From positions 1,612,001-1,676,000 of the forward strand of contig CASHTG010000016.1 of NCBI GenBank assembly GCA_949357655.1: a DNA stretch of 64,000 nucleotides, written 5' to 3'. Positions 1 to 12,231 of this stretch are shown piece after piece. The position numbers were made by a program, and so were the translations under genes. This DNA comes from Parascedosporium putredinis (taxonomy: Eukaryota > Ascomycota > Sordariomycetes > Microascales > Microascaceae). The notes below the pieces were generated by a model. That model did not search any database and was not told the origin of the DNA. It saw nothing but the letters and a program-made list of their open reading frames with translations. Position 1 is the stretch's first letter. Each line of letters opens with the position of its first letter.

Positions 1-680
1 TGGGGTATATGGGTGATCGAATGTTTGGTTCTGTTAAGAAACAAGTCTCCCCATCCTTGTGTGATCCGCCGAGCAAAGGTCCAAGGACTGGGGGATATTG
101 CGATCAGCATGGGGAGTGGTTCGCCGTACGAACTCCTTGCATTAACCTTATACACATGGAACTATCAGAGGCGGCGGGACACAGAGATGGAGAGGAGGGA
201 GGGGGAAGATGAGGAAGAGGAAGAAGAGGAAGGACGCGGTCCGTGGAAGTGGCTTGCCTATCCTCGCGTGCACATCCCCAGGGCGGCTGGCCGGTATACT
301 CAGCGTTACCCGGGATGTGCGTTCCTTGTCCCGGCTTGCTGTCCCAAAATGGAGAAGAGGCGAAGGAAGGAGCGAATATAGGACGGACGGAGAAAGGCAT
401 TGATGGGGGCTGGACAAGTGACGGCTCCAGAGACTAGTCTTCTCCTCGGCGTGTGCTCTTTCGAGAGCCTTGTTGGGTTTACGCGAGCTCGTCGCCCAAG
501 CGGGGGCGGGAAAAAGCACATGGGCGAGATGAGATTGGCAAAACGGGAGTTGCAAGGGCTTTTTCTCTTCATTGTATAGATCTACGTGTATGGCTGCATT
601 TACATTTTCCTTGTTTATTTTTCCTTTCGACGACGGATGGCCCGGTTTGAAGAGTCAAAGTGTCACCGTTTTCCTGTTAT

Positions 681-702
681 CTTCTTCTTCTTCTTCTTCT
701 TT
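681..702. repeat. (CTT)n microsatellite
   Basis: About seven tandem CTT units, running into a T/C-rich tail. It lies in the gene-free left part of the window. Confidence 0.8.
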
Positions 703-2624
703 TCCTCTTGCTCCGCTTGCCTCCTTCAAAGTTACAATGACACGCCCCGGGGAGGCATCCGATGTGGTGTGGCTTCCTGGAAAATATCAACGAGGAGCTA
801 CACCTTGCCTTGGAGGAGAAATATCGTCCATTGCGACGACAGCTTGCATTAGAGCGTTTCGAGTTTTCCTCGGCCGCTACAGGTTCGAGCGGGAAGAACG
901 CAATGGAAACACCCCAAAGAGAACTCCACTCGGCTTATGGATGTCCGTGTTGGCATAAAAGGGTGGAGAAGGCTCATCGTAAACAAAAGAAGAAAAAAGA
1001 CCAATATCACAATCTTTGTTATCGTCATCGGCGATGCGACAAAAAGAAAAAGAAAGGGGTGTCTTACCGTGCCGTGCATGCCTTTCGTATGCAGGCGAGG
1101 ACAAAAAGGAGGAGACTTGGGTAAAGAATATCCCATTTCGGGTATATCAACGCCCCCATTAATAGGAAAGGAGGAGACGGGAAGGGTCCAAGAGATTGCA
1201 CACAGCAAAGGATGGGCCGCTGTTGGAGAATTTTGGCCTTTCTTTTCCTCTTCTTTCCTTTTCGAGTTGAGCCGCCCAACCACCGTGCGCACGCACAGAG
1301 AAGGCCGCAGATAACATGGTCAGGCGAGGGAGGAGAGTGGTTCTCGCGTCCCTGCGAGGAAAATGTTTTGAAACAGAGATGGAGGGGCGGGGTAGGTGGT
1401 GGTTGGGGTTGGAGCGGAGTCTGTAAATGTTTCCTGCAAAAGTGACAGTTGGAAATGCCGGCTACTGCGAGGTGCAGGCTGTGATCATCCGACCGTGACC
1501 GTACTTCCCGCGAACCACGGACATCCTGCCCGAACGTCAAGGACAAGACGCCAACGCAACAGAAGCCAAGGCAGAGATGGTACAGTCTTCGACAACACTG
1601 AAGAGATTGGCATCTCATACGAGCCCCACCCGTAAGCAGATAATGAGGAGTCGAGGTGTGGACGGGGTAATAGGGCCAACGACAAGTGGGCCGGTTTCGC
1701 GTTCTTTGCGCCTGCGACTTTGTCAGGTCTCGGGCCTTGCACCATGCGCACAAAGGCCCCGGTGCTAAGTCGTGCTTTTGCTTTCACTCATTTGCCCCAA
1801 CATGGCACCGCTATCGACATCGAACTGTGCTACAGGGGGTGGGGGAGGAGGGTGTAGAAGGTACGTTTGCTGCTGGCATGGTATGTATCTACGCGATGTG
1901 CGTTAGGTGCTACTGTCTCAGGGGAGAATTCGCGTATGGGCAGCGCCAACAGGGAAGAAGGAGGCCAAGGGAGGGGGAGTCGGGACTAATGCGGGGACAA
2001 ATCATGGGAGGTGGCAACCAAGAAGGGTCAAAGGCGGATAGGAGGGGCAAGGAGGGGGTATGGAAGAGACGAAAAGGTAACAGCTAGTGAATCGTCGCAA
2101 AATTTTGCACGGCGGGTGTAAGACGAGTATGGGGAAGGCGGCATCATGGAAAACTAGGATTCACCGGTGGAGAGAGGATGGTCGGGGCGAAGCAGAGACT
2201 GGTCCATCTGGATTCGGGTGCACCCTCTAGTGGTCGGGGAAACCGGCCAGAACCAGGAGAGGGTGGTTGGAGGAATTGCGGGCCATGGCCAAAATCATTG
2301 GAGGAACAAGCAAAGTTGAGAGTACGATGTATACCAGACCGGATATAGGTACCGCATGTCCTGGATGAGCCCGTACCAATAGGTTGAGGATTATAGAGGG
2401 GGCGGACGGGAGCTTCTAGAGGGAGTGTTGGGGCGAAGGGGCCGCTGCAGGGAAAGAACAAGTACAGGAAGAAAAGTTGGAAGAGGGGGGTGTCTCAAGG
2501 ATGGGAGAGTCTAGAGGACATGGGAAGTAGACTTTGGCGGATGATGACCTCGAGCCTCCGGTGATGATTTACCAAACTCCAAACTCGGCTCCATGACCAC
2601 TTTCTTTCTTTTTCTCAAACGAGG

Positions 2625-2650
2625 GGAGAGGGAGAGGGAGAGGGAGAGGG
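2625..2650. repeat. (GGGAGA)n minisatellite-like tract
   Basis: Four or more GGGAGA units, followed directly by CGACGG units. It is part of the purine-rich stretch between about 1.8 and 3 kb. Confidence 0.75.
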
Positions 2651-2825
2651 CGACGGCGACGGCGGTGGTGATACGCTAGGGGAGAAGATGGTAAGACGGG
2701 TCTGACTATTAGTCGTAGGACTATAGCAGAGGCTAGAAGCAAGGGGGTGGCCTCGACGGCTCGAGGCGGGAGCCTCAAGGGGCCAAGGGCGGATAAGAGG
2801 GCGTAGCTAAAGATGATTTGGAAGA

Positions 2826-2864
2826 GGGAGAGAGAGTGCGAGAGTGCGAGAGAGAGTGTGTGTG
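2826..2864. repeat. GA/GT simple repeat
   Basis: Imperfect GAGA units with interspersed GTGC, ending in GTGTGTGTG. Confidence 0.7.
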
Positions 2865-5800
2865 CAGGGACGCAACAGTAACGGGGTGGGTTGAAGGAAG
2901 GCAAGGCAAGGTGAACAAGTGAACCATTCACCAGGGCAAGAGGAAGAAAATCTTGCGCGGTATTGTTGGCCGACTTCGACCCGAGTTCAAGGAAAAGTGT
3001 GATCTGCTGATAAACAAGCCGTGTCCCTTTCTGCCACTTGGAGACCCCGGTACGAGAAATGGGTTGCGCAGGTGGCACTGAGAGGTACGGATACCATCTC
3101 ACGAGGTGAGATCCAATCTCAACGTGAATGTAGGTCGCTAGAAAGGGGAGAGGAGGGGCTCCTAGAATAGTCCAGTCGAGCAGCAGGCCGGTGATCAAGA
3201 TGAACTAAACCAGTTAGGCGGTGGATCGGCCGAATCGGGAGGAGCCCATTCTTTGCCACGTCGCGGTGGGCTATCTCGAACCATGGGAGGGTTGAGAGCC
3301 TGCCAATGAGGCCCCTGTTGAGGGGAGGGAGTTCTCGTTCTTACTGCCATGTAACGCCCAGGGTCCTCCAAGGGGCGAGCGGGAGGGCATGTAGTGGGCC
3401 GCAATATCTCTTCTTTCTTCAACTTTCAGTGAGGCCGAGCAGGAGGGTTTAGTACGTGACCTTTGTAGATAGATGATGAAGAGGAATGGGAGCTTGCCTC
3501 CGGTCGAGGAAGTGGTGCATGGGAGAAGGAGGTGAGGACCCTGGATGCCTCCGTCTACAAAGACAATAGGGAGCAATGAGGAGCGGAGAGATGGGGAAAT
3601 TCTCGCGGTAGGAGGTGCATGTAACCAGAATTGCTCTGGTGTTGGGTGCTGCCACCTTGGCCATGTGGGGAGCAAGGGATGGGAGTGAGTCCTGGGGCAC
3701 GACTCATGGTCATGGAGGCCCAAAGATGGAAGCAAGAGGCGGACGAGGGCATAAGGAATGGATGGAACAAAATTAGACGGCAGACTCCTTGAGTCGTGCT
3801 TGAACATGCTCAAACCATGCTAAGGTATGAGAGAAAAGAGGATACGAATAAATTCAGAAGAAAGAGAAAGGAAATCTGGGTCGGGGAGGCCGGCGTAGAC
3901 CAAACATGTCGCACATCGGGGCCGCGTCAATCGCGAATGAGGAATAGCTTGTTCGACTCGTTAGCATAAGATCAGAGCATCGACTCGGGTGGCAAGGCAA
4001 ACTTGTTTTCCAGGTAGAGTTAGGAGTGGCCACGAGCGTGGACGAGAAGACCCCTCGTCCCCCTTTTCTTTTTCCGTCTTTTTACACCCTCTATATGGTA
4101 TGGGGCTCATTATTTGGTTGGATCCAGACTTTGAGGATTATGCAGGTGCTGTTATTCGCAATTGACAACGGACGACTCCCTCAACAATGATGTGCACAGG
4201 CGCGGAGCCGCGCCGCTCTTTGGTCCTGGGAGTAGAGCTGGGGGTGTAGAGGTAGAGCGGTGATTTCTTGCGCATCATCACTTCATCCGGTGTCTTTTTC
4301 TTTTTTCCGGTTTGGGCCATTTCCTGGATTTTGAGAGCCGTAACGGTCTGCGGGAGGAAGAAAACGGAAAAGACAAAAAAATTAAGGAGAAGGGAAGGGG
4401 AAAAGGGGGAAAGCTGGTCGGCGAGCTCAGTTTCCGGGAATTGACAGATCCAAAGCTGGACGAGCTCGCACTCGTCTCCATACCTTAAGAGTTGAGATGA
4501 TCGCCGTGAGCCGGCCTCCACAAACAAGCCAACGCTCATCCTACCCCTACTTATCCGGCCTGGCCCCGTCCTTTTCTGCCCTTGCTATTCTGTTCAAGAG
4601 GATGGAGATGGGTTTCTCCCGGTTGCCAATCCCGCAAACTCACCCGGCGAAAGGGGTCTTGGAGAGATTCGGGGCCTGGGGGTGTTGATGAAGATTCGAA
4701 ACCGAGTTTTCCCAACAGGAAGCGGGATGGCCGCGGGGCGAGATGATGGGGCCGGATTGAATACCTGGTTTAGGAACTCAGAATGGCGGAAGCAGGGAGG
4801 GAGGAAAGGAGCCACAAAAGTGGAAGAGAAGCGAAAAGCCTCTCGGTGAGCAGTGGGGAAGGCAACAGAAGAAGACATCACTTTTCGATATGTCCAGCAG
4901 ATATCGAACTTCGACGTTTGAAGCTCGCTCCTCGTCGCGTCGCAGGTTTAAAGTTGACGTTGGTCCCGAATTAGGAAGGCTCGTTCACATTGCCAGAGGG
5001 TCCAATCTGGGCTCCTGCCGGACAGCTACGGCCCGGTGTGACAGGTTGCATCGGAGCTACATCCGCTTAGTAAACTTTTTCTTATTCGGTTGCGCATTGT
5101 TATCGAGAGGACGTTGGCAGCTGGTTGTGACTGGTCAATGCATCAAGCTATTCTAGGCCCGTCGTTACTCGACTCGTCTCGTCTTGGTGTCTGCTGCCAG
5201 TCAACTGGTTCATCCTAAAACTGGCAATCCTCCTGGCTGTCGATCACCACGTCAAGCCTGACTCCCTCAGTCCTCCATCTGTTTTTATCTCATTGATTTT
5301 TATCTCTTTTTTTTCTAGGGGGCGCGGAAGAGATTCCCTGTCATTCTTTTCGGCTGCACCGCTTGTCCCCTTTCCTCCGCGCTTGGCTAGAGAGCAACAC
5401 GGGAAACCAGGGTCGTCGTAACTATCTTCGGACCCTGCATTGTCCGGGATTGAGGGGTTCGCCTGCTTGTCCTAGTATCGATCCTGATCTCCCCAACTGA
5501 AGGAGATGGAGGAGAAGACGGGAACTGCATTCCAAATTCTTTCCCTCCTTCTTCCATGCCGCCATTCACCCTCCTCCTCCATCAGTGGCCTGACATGGGC
5601 AGCTAACTCGCGACAGCAAGCCCTCGGCTGAATGCGCATCTGATTGACGACGGGGCAGTGGATCCTTAGCATGGTGTCATACCCCTTCACGTGGCCTCAC
5701 TGTTTCGGGTCCGAAAAATGCTTTGCTTCTCAGTATTGTATCATTAATAGTACGAATTATATCCAACTAGCTATCCTTTTCGTCTCCTTTCAGACGGGTA

Positions 5801-6373
5801 ACTAAGAGCCACACGAACCCGGATCCCAAGGGATAGAAGAGAATCCCAAAGGGAAGAGAGGATACCAACGCGACGCCCGCATGATCCAGGCAAAAGGGTC
5901 GGCCGGAACCGCTACACAAGAAACCTCCGCACCGTCCCCCGGCGCGGCAGTTGCTCGAGGGTGCCCGAAACCACGGAACCAAGTCACCATCTCGGCTGTC
6001 AACTTTGTAAATGTGGTGCAATGTGTTACCCGGATTAGAGGCGAAAATAGAGAAAGTAAAGAAGAGAGTAAAAGTAAGCCCCTTATTACCTACAGGGCAA
6101 AACAGAGGCAAGGTAGAAACAGGTCTTCTCGCCTCTTTAGATGGAGAATGAAGATGAACAAAGGAAAGATAAACTCAAAAGAAAGGAAGGCAGCCCGGCT
6201 TGAAGTAGACCTCGGCGGCGGCGGGCCTCCAACAACCCCCACTGTCATAAACATCGTGAAACTAGCCCTTCTTTGCCCTCTACCGCCCACAATCGGGTTT
6301 CATCTCCTCGTTCTTGTCCGATCACTGTGTGATAGGAGAGTTCCATTTGATGTCGACAAAGGGTATCGATGTG

Positions 6374-7060
6374 TCAACACAAGATGAACATTCTCGGGGC
6401 GAATGAGCCACCGGCGAATCGCTCGGGGCCTTCTCCGCCACCCGGCATGCTCCGAGATTGGGACAGGCAATTGCGAACGCCATGCCCGGGTTTAGTTGGT
6501 AGGTGGGGGCAGGCTGCGGGATTACCTACGGGCCTTCCTAGAACGCAGTAGGAGCCGCCCATGTTTTCGAGCCAGTTGAGGGAGTTGAATTCGACGTCCC
6601 AATGCTGCATCTGCCATTGTCCGCCCTGCTTCACCACCTCGATAATGCTGATACCCCTCACAGGCACGCCCTTTCCGAAGGTACCCTTCCAGACAATGAC
6701 AATCTTGTTGCAGGTGACGATGGTGGAGTCATCTGCGATTTCGAGCAGTGCCGCCGGAGTCTGCGGGTTGCTTTGAGAGACAATAAAAGACGTCTTGTTG
6801 AAGGTTGGGGCGTTTTCAGGCTTGCCGATGAAGGTGTTGATGGACTGGCTGACATCTACCCAGTCGTCCGCCAAGTACTTGTTGGCGTCCTCGACGTTGA
6901 ATGCACCGATGAGCCTCTTGTAGGCGTCGATGATTTCGTTGGCATCCTTTTGGGGAATGCAGCCGTGGCAAGACTTGTCCAAGTCGGTGTGCGGTCCCGG
7001 CACCGGATTCGCGAGGGCAGAGGCAGCGAGGCCGAGAAATGCGACAGTAAAGAAACGCAT
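6374..7060 (-). CDS. Secreted NTF2-like (SnoaL-fold) domain protein
   Basis: A 228-residue frame starts with a clear signal peptide (MRFFTVAFLGLAASALA, then NPVPGPHTD). From about residue 30 to 175 it reads as an NTF2-like/SnoaL cone fold: a helical start (ANEIIDAYKRLIGAFNVED), a YLADDWVDVSQSIN segment and a late strand WQMQHWDVEFNSLNWLENMG. Proteins of this type are common small secreted or vacuolar fungal proteins; the substrate is unknown. The last ~50 residues after GGSYC look unlike the family and may be read-through caused by a 3' intron or an indel, so the true stop may lie near 6545. The start is supported by the signal peptide directly after the ATG. A (TA)n tract lies about 110 bp upstream. 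Confidence 0.8.
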   Translation of the reverse strand: MRFFTVAFLGLAASALANPVPGPHTDLDKSCHGCIPQKDANEIIDAYKRLIGAFNVEDANKYLADDWVDVSQSINTFIGKPENAPTFNKTSFIVSQSNPQTPAALLEIADDSTIVTCNKIVIVWKGTFGKGVPVRGISIIEVVKQGGQWQMQHWDVEFNSLNWLENMGGSYCVLGRPVGNPAACPHLPTKPGHGVRNCLSQSRSMPGGGEGPERFAGGSFAPRMFILC

Positions 7061-7171
7061 GGTTGTATATTAAGTTGGGGATGTAAGAATGAAAAGAGGA
7101 TTGATGAGCTGAGGAGTGACCTGTTAGCTTGATGCAACACAATTTGGACGATTCGATACATATAGATATCC

Positions 7172-7195
7172 ATATATATATATATATATATATAT
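7172..7195. repeat. (TA)n dinucleotide repeat
   Basis: Twelve uninterrupted TA units, 112 bp upstream of the start of the secreted NTF2-like gene on the minus strand. It sits in that gene's likely promoter. Confidence 0.85.
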
Positions 7196-10100
7196 CGGCG
7201 CCCCAGCCCTCTCCCACCAGCCACTTACACGGTGAGATGTATCTGAGACAAGATGTTGTTCGAGTTGAAGAAGCGAATGTGCGAACGACGATACTGAATA
7301 AATGGCAAAACTGAGCGAGTGGAATAGTCAAATAAGGCTATGTGCGTCCTGGGAATGCAGAGTGTGTATTCCTGTTGAATAGTGAAGCGATAACTCTGGG
7401 AATAAAATGCGGTCGGCCTCGCCTTCTTATATCGTCACTTCCTCGAGCACCTTCAGCCCTCCACCCTTTTCGTTGCCGCCCATGTAAGACATTCTCAGAT
7501 GTAGCCCAAGGTCTCCTGGATCCGTCTTCGAACCCTCCACCTGTATTTCCACCATTCCTGCAGAGCCGTTAGTCAATAGTCCACCCGCATCCAAGCTGTA
7601 GTGTGTACAGTCAAGCCCCGAATCACAAGGCGGACACCCGAGAGGTATGGGTGTGTGCCAATGGAGAAAAAGTCAAATGTAGGGCGGTCAACGTGCTTGA
7701 GGTGGTGAGACATGAGAGTACTCGCCTCAGCCGCAAAATATCGTCGTCGTCACTTTCCCCGGCTTGCTTTCCTGCATGCTTGCTTCTTCCCTCCTTTTCT
7801 CCCCCTTGCGATTTGTGGGTTCCGTTTCGTTCCTTTTTGGTTTTCCGCGCCAGAGGTGGAGACACATTCTCAATCTGGGGCAGAAGTGAATTTCGCTTCT
7901 TCCTAAGCGACCGCCCTGGCTTGATGTCTATTTGGCGGAGAATGGGAGGGGAGCGTTCAGGGTGGAACACGGTTTACCGGGCTGAAGGCGCCGCTCGATG
8001 CGAACGGACTACAGCCTCTACTAGTTTAGAGTCGTACATGCGAGTGATCCGAGCCAGGAGGGTGGGCTGAATCACTTGGATTCAACCCTCCTTTGTGCGT
8101 TCGTCTTGCGCTTATAGCCATGCTCATGTGCGCGTATCCAGTGGTTTTCCGTCGCCTTTGTCGCACAACGATTCCCGCCAGGTGGGCTGCCGGAAAGCTT
8201 CAATGCCGTTTAATCTCCCAGATTCATTTGCCACTGTCCCACAAGGCTTGAGGGGGGACTAAGGCCAGCTTCAGTGTCTATACCATCTGAATACATGCTT
8301 GTCCGGATGTGGCCACATTCATCGAGGGCCGCAGACGGTGAGCGATTGGGCGGCCGGACCAGCTCACTCCCTTCCTACTCCCGACTCCTTGGGCATCCCC
8401 ATCCATAAACCATAAATCCCGGTCTACGAGAGAAAAACAGGGCATAAGCACCCGGGGTCGAAGGGGAATACCGGCGTCGGGAGCCAAGCCAGTTGGTCGT
8501 TCCGAGAACGCCACCCAACAAGCCGACGCGCTAATCCAGCTCGCTCGGCGGGGCAAGGACCCCGGAATGCAAAGAATGCAGGTCCTTCGATGTGACAGGC
8601 TCCATGCCTTGTGATACGCGACAAAGCTGGGGAGGATGGCGCGGTTTGTTGTATGCACGCCTGTCCAGTTCGCGAGGCCTTGCAGGACGAACTTGACATG
8701 ACAAGCTCTGCCACAGCGAGAGGGTAGCTTTCTTGGCAGGCCCATCGTTCGTGTGAGGAAACCCATCATCGTCGTGGCAGCGAACGACCAAAGCCACAGA
8801 CACACGTCGATGTCTGCATTGGGCGCCTGGAAGACGTATGGGATGGCCACGATGGGCGGTTTCACTTTGGAAGTGAATCCACAGGGTTCAAAGGGGGCGT
8901 CTCCAGTGCACCATGGCGGTCAGCCGTGATGGTTACAGTTGATCAAGCCTGTCACGTCCCCTTTGGCAGCAATCTTGGGCTGGCATACACTACAGATGCG
9001 ACGGGCCGGCCTCGTCGGAACCGGTTCCCCTAGCTGTGCTGCTGCTCCAAGCCCACGCACATGTCTCACCTAGACCGCGTGCTGGGACAGACGGACTTTC
9101 GGCTTCTCCCCTTCCCACCTTTCCAGCAAGCTGGGCTCGTTGATCCGGAGGTGAGCTCATGTCTATTGCGTAGTGCGGCTCTCTGGTCTTGGACTTTGAG
9201 GTGGCGGGGCGGCCAGCGAGCCGGATGAAGAAGTAAGCCATAGGTGGGTGGGAGGGGACGAGGCGTTTGGGCAGGTCGTGTGGCGTATCGCCGCTAATTT
9301 TGATGGCTCCATTCTGAAGAATCTTCACGCTGGGAAGAAGCAAAATCAAGGGCTCAAAGGTGATTGAGCCTTGGGCAGCCTTGCCTATCCAAATATCCCC
9401 CCTTCTTGTCTTGCCTTCTTCGTTTTTCTTCGTGTGTCAAAAGGAGAAAGAATATGGCCCGATGACCGCCTTCGGAACGATCGACAACATGCGTAGCCCA
9501 TTAAGTCTTTTCTCCTCCATCGAAGACAAGTATTCTGAGCACAATTGCACCATTTGTCTCGCATTCCCCATTTGTTTTCCTGGAAGAGGCGACTCTCGAT
9601 CGGGGTATGTCGTGGGGTTGTCCCGTCACCGTCCTTCGAGGGCGTTCTATCAAACAATCGGCATCGACAAGCTCCTGTTTCCCAGCCTCCTAATAACCTT
9701 GGAGACCCTTGGGGAGAACAGGTTGGGGTTCTTGTCTCTTTCGAGGTAGAGTGAAGCTGTCTCTCATACACGTGTGGGTTCTCACCACCAGTCTACCGAG
9801 GTACATACAATATGAGGAGTACACTTGGCCCATAAAGATTTGATTGCTTTTTCCATGTCCCCTCCCTATTCCATAATCTTCAAGCTCCCTTTCATGATCT
9901 TTTGGAAGCATACTACCTATCATTATGTGGCAGAATGAAATATAATGTTGCCTTCGAGTCAGATCTCGCTTCTATTGGTGTCTTAGATGTGCTGATACGT
10001 GTTGGCCTTGTCCTAGCACTCTCGCATTCAAATAGAAAGGCCTTTTCTCAAACCACGTGCATTCTACCGTCGCTTCTTGACACCCAATCCGCACCCATTA

Positions 10101-10437
10101 ATCTTTTTCCTGACTCTCGTGACGGCCAAAACATCGCTATCTTGGGAGGGGCCGAGGCTGCTACATACAGCCGCACCATTGGAGCTCGAAGCCCGGAGGA
10201 GGCAGGCTATTACGGAGCGATCTTGTTAGCGCGATAAACCCCTGCGACCCCCACCACGGCCGCCCGCCCTGAGCGGACGTCACCGGTGCTAGCTGCGGCG
10301 TTCAGAAGCGAGCACACGTACATATAGTTGTCCTTTGTAGTGAATCATGGGCAGGAATTTGGTATCGCCGCCTCTCGTTACATGGCACAAGGCCTTGTTA
10401 TGTCTAATGTTGGACGCAGCGGCTGGACCTTGTGGAC
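7196..10437. other. Stretch without recognisable genes
   Basis: I found no family-level match on either strand. The longest open frame (minus, 8278-8865) has no domain, signal peptide or biased third position that I can see, so it is not called. Confidence 0.45.
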
Positions 10438-11496
10438 CTAGCTCACTTCGATGGTTTGCTGGACGATCGTCCCAACAACTTCCTCGCAGGAAAAGTAGCA
10501 ACGCACGTATTCGGCGGCTGGAAGCCCGGCCCCGAAGACAACATCTACGCCGTTGGTGCCCTCCAGCCGCCTAATCTTGCGCCGCCAGAAATACACCAGG
10601 GTCTTGTCAGATTCCCTCTCCGCCCAGAACACCACCCTTATGTCGAGTCCCTTCCAAGTCGGGACCTGCTTGTTTTCGTATCGTAGAGACGCTTTAATGA
10701 CTGCCACTCCCTCGTCCTCTGGCAGACGGCCGGCTTGTGTGACATCCATGGCCAGGATGGGGAAAACCTTCATCCTATGGAACATGGCCGTAGCAAATGG
10801 TACGTTCTTGCCCATCACCCGCTGCATATTCCATGATTCCATCTTTGCTAGCACCTTTGTAGTTGTGATGCCGGCCTCGGCCAGCTTTGCCCCCATCTTG
10901 GGTCCGATGCTCACGACCTGTCGAATTTCTACTCCCTGCAGCTCCCAGAACCCAGCTTCCAGGCATCGCAAGAGTTCCAGTCCACAACTCGTCCCTTCCC
11001 CATCTTTCTTTGAGCCGACAATGTCTATAGTGCAACGGACGATCCTATTGAGAACTTTGAAAATATCCTTCTTCTCCGCCATGAGCTCCTTCCGGCGGGC
11101 CTTGTGCAGGGTGGACGGCCACTCACCGCCACTTAGCTGCATCTGCGCGAGGAGAAACACTTTTTCCCAGCTCATAACAGGCGACCCGGTTGCTAATGGC
11201 CAGCGGACATCCTTGGAGAGGTTTATGTCTTTGAAGAAAGTTCGTTCCTCGCTCCGCATTACATGGCGACGTAATTCTGGTGCCCGGCAGGCTAGCTCTA
11301 GAATCCTCCGCATCGATGCATGTTCGGGGATTCCAAGCAGGTGAGAAATAGTTTCTGGACTCAGTATATGTCTATCTTTGAGAGGAAATAACTCTTCAGG
11401 GATCTCTCTGTTTGCATGTGACGAGATTGCGGATGAAGCTTGTCTCTTTTGCCCACTACCCTCCCCTCCATCTATGGTCGTATTTAGACGCGCCAT
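10438..11496 (-). CDS. Stand-alone MER3/HFM1-type Sec63 domain protein
   Basis: A continuous 352-residue frame that matches only the C-terminal half of the meiotic DNA helicase MER3/HFM1. Recognisable pieces in order are a family-typical LACRAPELRRHVMRSEE segment with FFKDINLSKDVRWPL (about 65-100), VFLLAQMQLSGGEWP (about 115-130), the helical CGLELLRCLEAGFWE core (about 170-185), a helix-hairpin-like IGPKMGAKLAEAGITT, and a terminal beta-sandwich ending CYFSCEEVVGTIVQQT. The DEAD/helicase core and winged helix that normally precede this region (roughly 700-900 residues) are not found upstream, where the sequence becomes noncoding. In the full protein the Sec63 part supports helicase function in crossover formation. 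Here it is either a genuine single-domain protein or a decayed fragment. The frame shows no indels or stops, unlike most neighbours, which favours a functional ORF. Confidence 0.75.
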   Translation of the reverse strand: MARLNTTIDGGEGSGQKRQASSAISSHANREIPEELFPLKDRHILSPETISHLLGIPEHASMRRILELACRAPELRRHVMRSEERTFFKDINLSKDVRWPLATGSPVMSWEKVFLLAQMQLSGGEWPSTLHKARRKELMAEKKDIFKVLNRIVRCTIDIVGSKKDGEGTSCGLELLRCLEAGFWELQGVEIRQVVSIGPKMGAKLAEAGITTTKVLAKMESWNMQRVMGKNVPFATAMFHRMKVFPILAMDVTQAGRLPEDEGVAVIKASLRYENKQVPTWKGLDIRVVFWAERESDKTLVYFWRRKIRRLEGTNGVDVVFGAGLPAAEYVRCYFSCEEVVGTIVQQTIEVS

Positions 11497-11568
11497 AATC
11501 AGACACGATGAGACGGTAGAGTCTTTAAAAGGCTTAATTTAAAACCTGGGAAATGACTAGCATTCACG

Positions 11569-11590
11569 GATGGATGGATGGATGGATGGA
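11569..11590. repeat. (GGAT)n tetranucleotide repeat
   Basis: Five tandem GGAT units about 80 bp upstream of the MER3-like frame. Confidence 0.85.
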
Positions 11591-12231
11591 TCCATAGATG
11601 TTGGGAAATCGATATCTATCTTGGTTCAAAACAGGAAGAAAGAGAGCCTTGTTACCAGGTAGAGTTTGGATTAATCTCGAAGCTGACAGTGCTCTATCTG
11701 CATCATCGATACCACATGGGCGCAACTTCCTAAACAGCCTGGATATCCGGAAGGCGCGTCCCTCGACACTTCTATTCTTAACTTTCATTGGAGAGGGATC
11801 CACTTCTTCTTTCTTGAAGCTCGTGGTGGAAACGAGCAAGTGAGTTTAAGGCCATGGGTCTTGCTTTCCCCTCAAGCTTTCGGGTCCCGTAGTCTGAGAA
11901 TGCTCGAAACTTGAGAGTTCAAGTCAGAAGAAAGGTAAAAGCTGTGGGATGAATCATTTTATTTTTCTTTCCTTTCGGATTTGCTAACAATAATTTGTTT
12001 CGTCTAGATTCTAACATGCTTGTGAAGGATGATAGGGTGTACGTACCAGAACCGTCTGTATGCGGCTCTGTAGGGCTCGGGCTACGTAGGGAACAATAGT
12101 GTGCCTTCCAAGATGTAATACGGCGACTATGGCGTAGAGGAATGGAAACATGAAGGTTTTCTCCGGCAGGCATACTGGCTTTCGCTTTCGACACAGAACT
12201 CACTCCTGGTGCAGCCACGCCCAAGGTTGAA

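Larger units (their letters stand above)
1..6373. other. Gene-free stretch with purine skew
   Basis: I see no protein family here. Open frames exist on both strands but are short, overlapping and dominated by Pro/Ser/Arg or Lys/Glu, as expected from biased base composition. From about 1830 to 3000 the + strand is strongly purine-rich, with many GGGAGG and GGGGAA words. Around 5160-5340 it becomes pyrimidine-rich. This could be a long regulatory or UTR region of a gene lying to the left, or a noncoding transcript, but nothing in the sequence decides between these. Confidence 0.5.

Noticed and set aside
1064..1753. 229-codon open frame on the minus strand
   Set aside because: No domain, signal or start context; rich in Arg/Ser/Pro/Cys from skewed composition, with equally long competing frames nearby.
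2569..3198. 209-codon open frame on the minus strand
   Set aside because: It reads through the (GGGAGA)n and GA repeats as Pro-Leu runs, so it is a composition artefact.
8278..8865. 195-codon open frame on the minus strand
   Set aside because: No recognisable motif; overlaps two other frames of similar quality.
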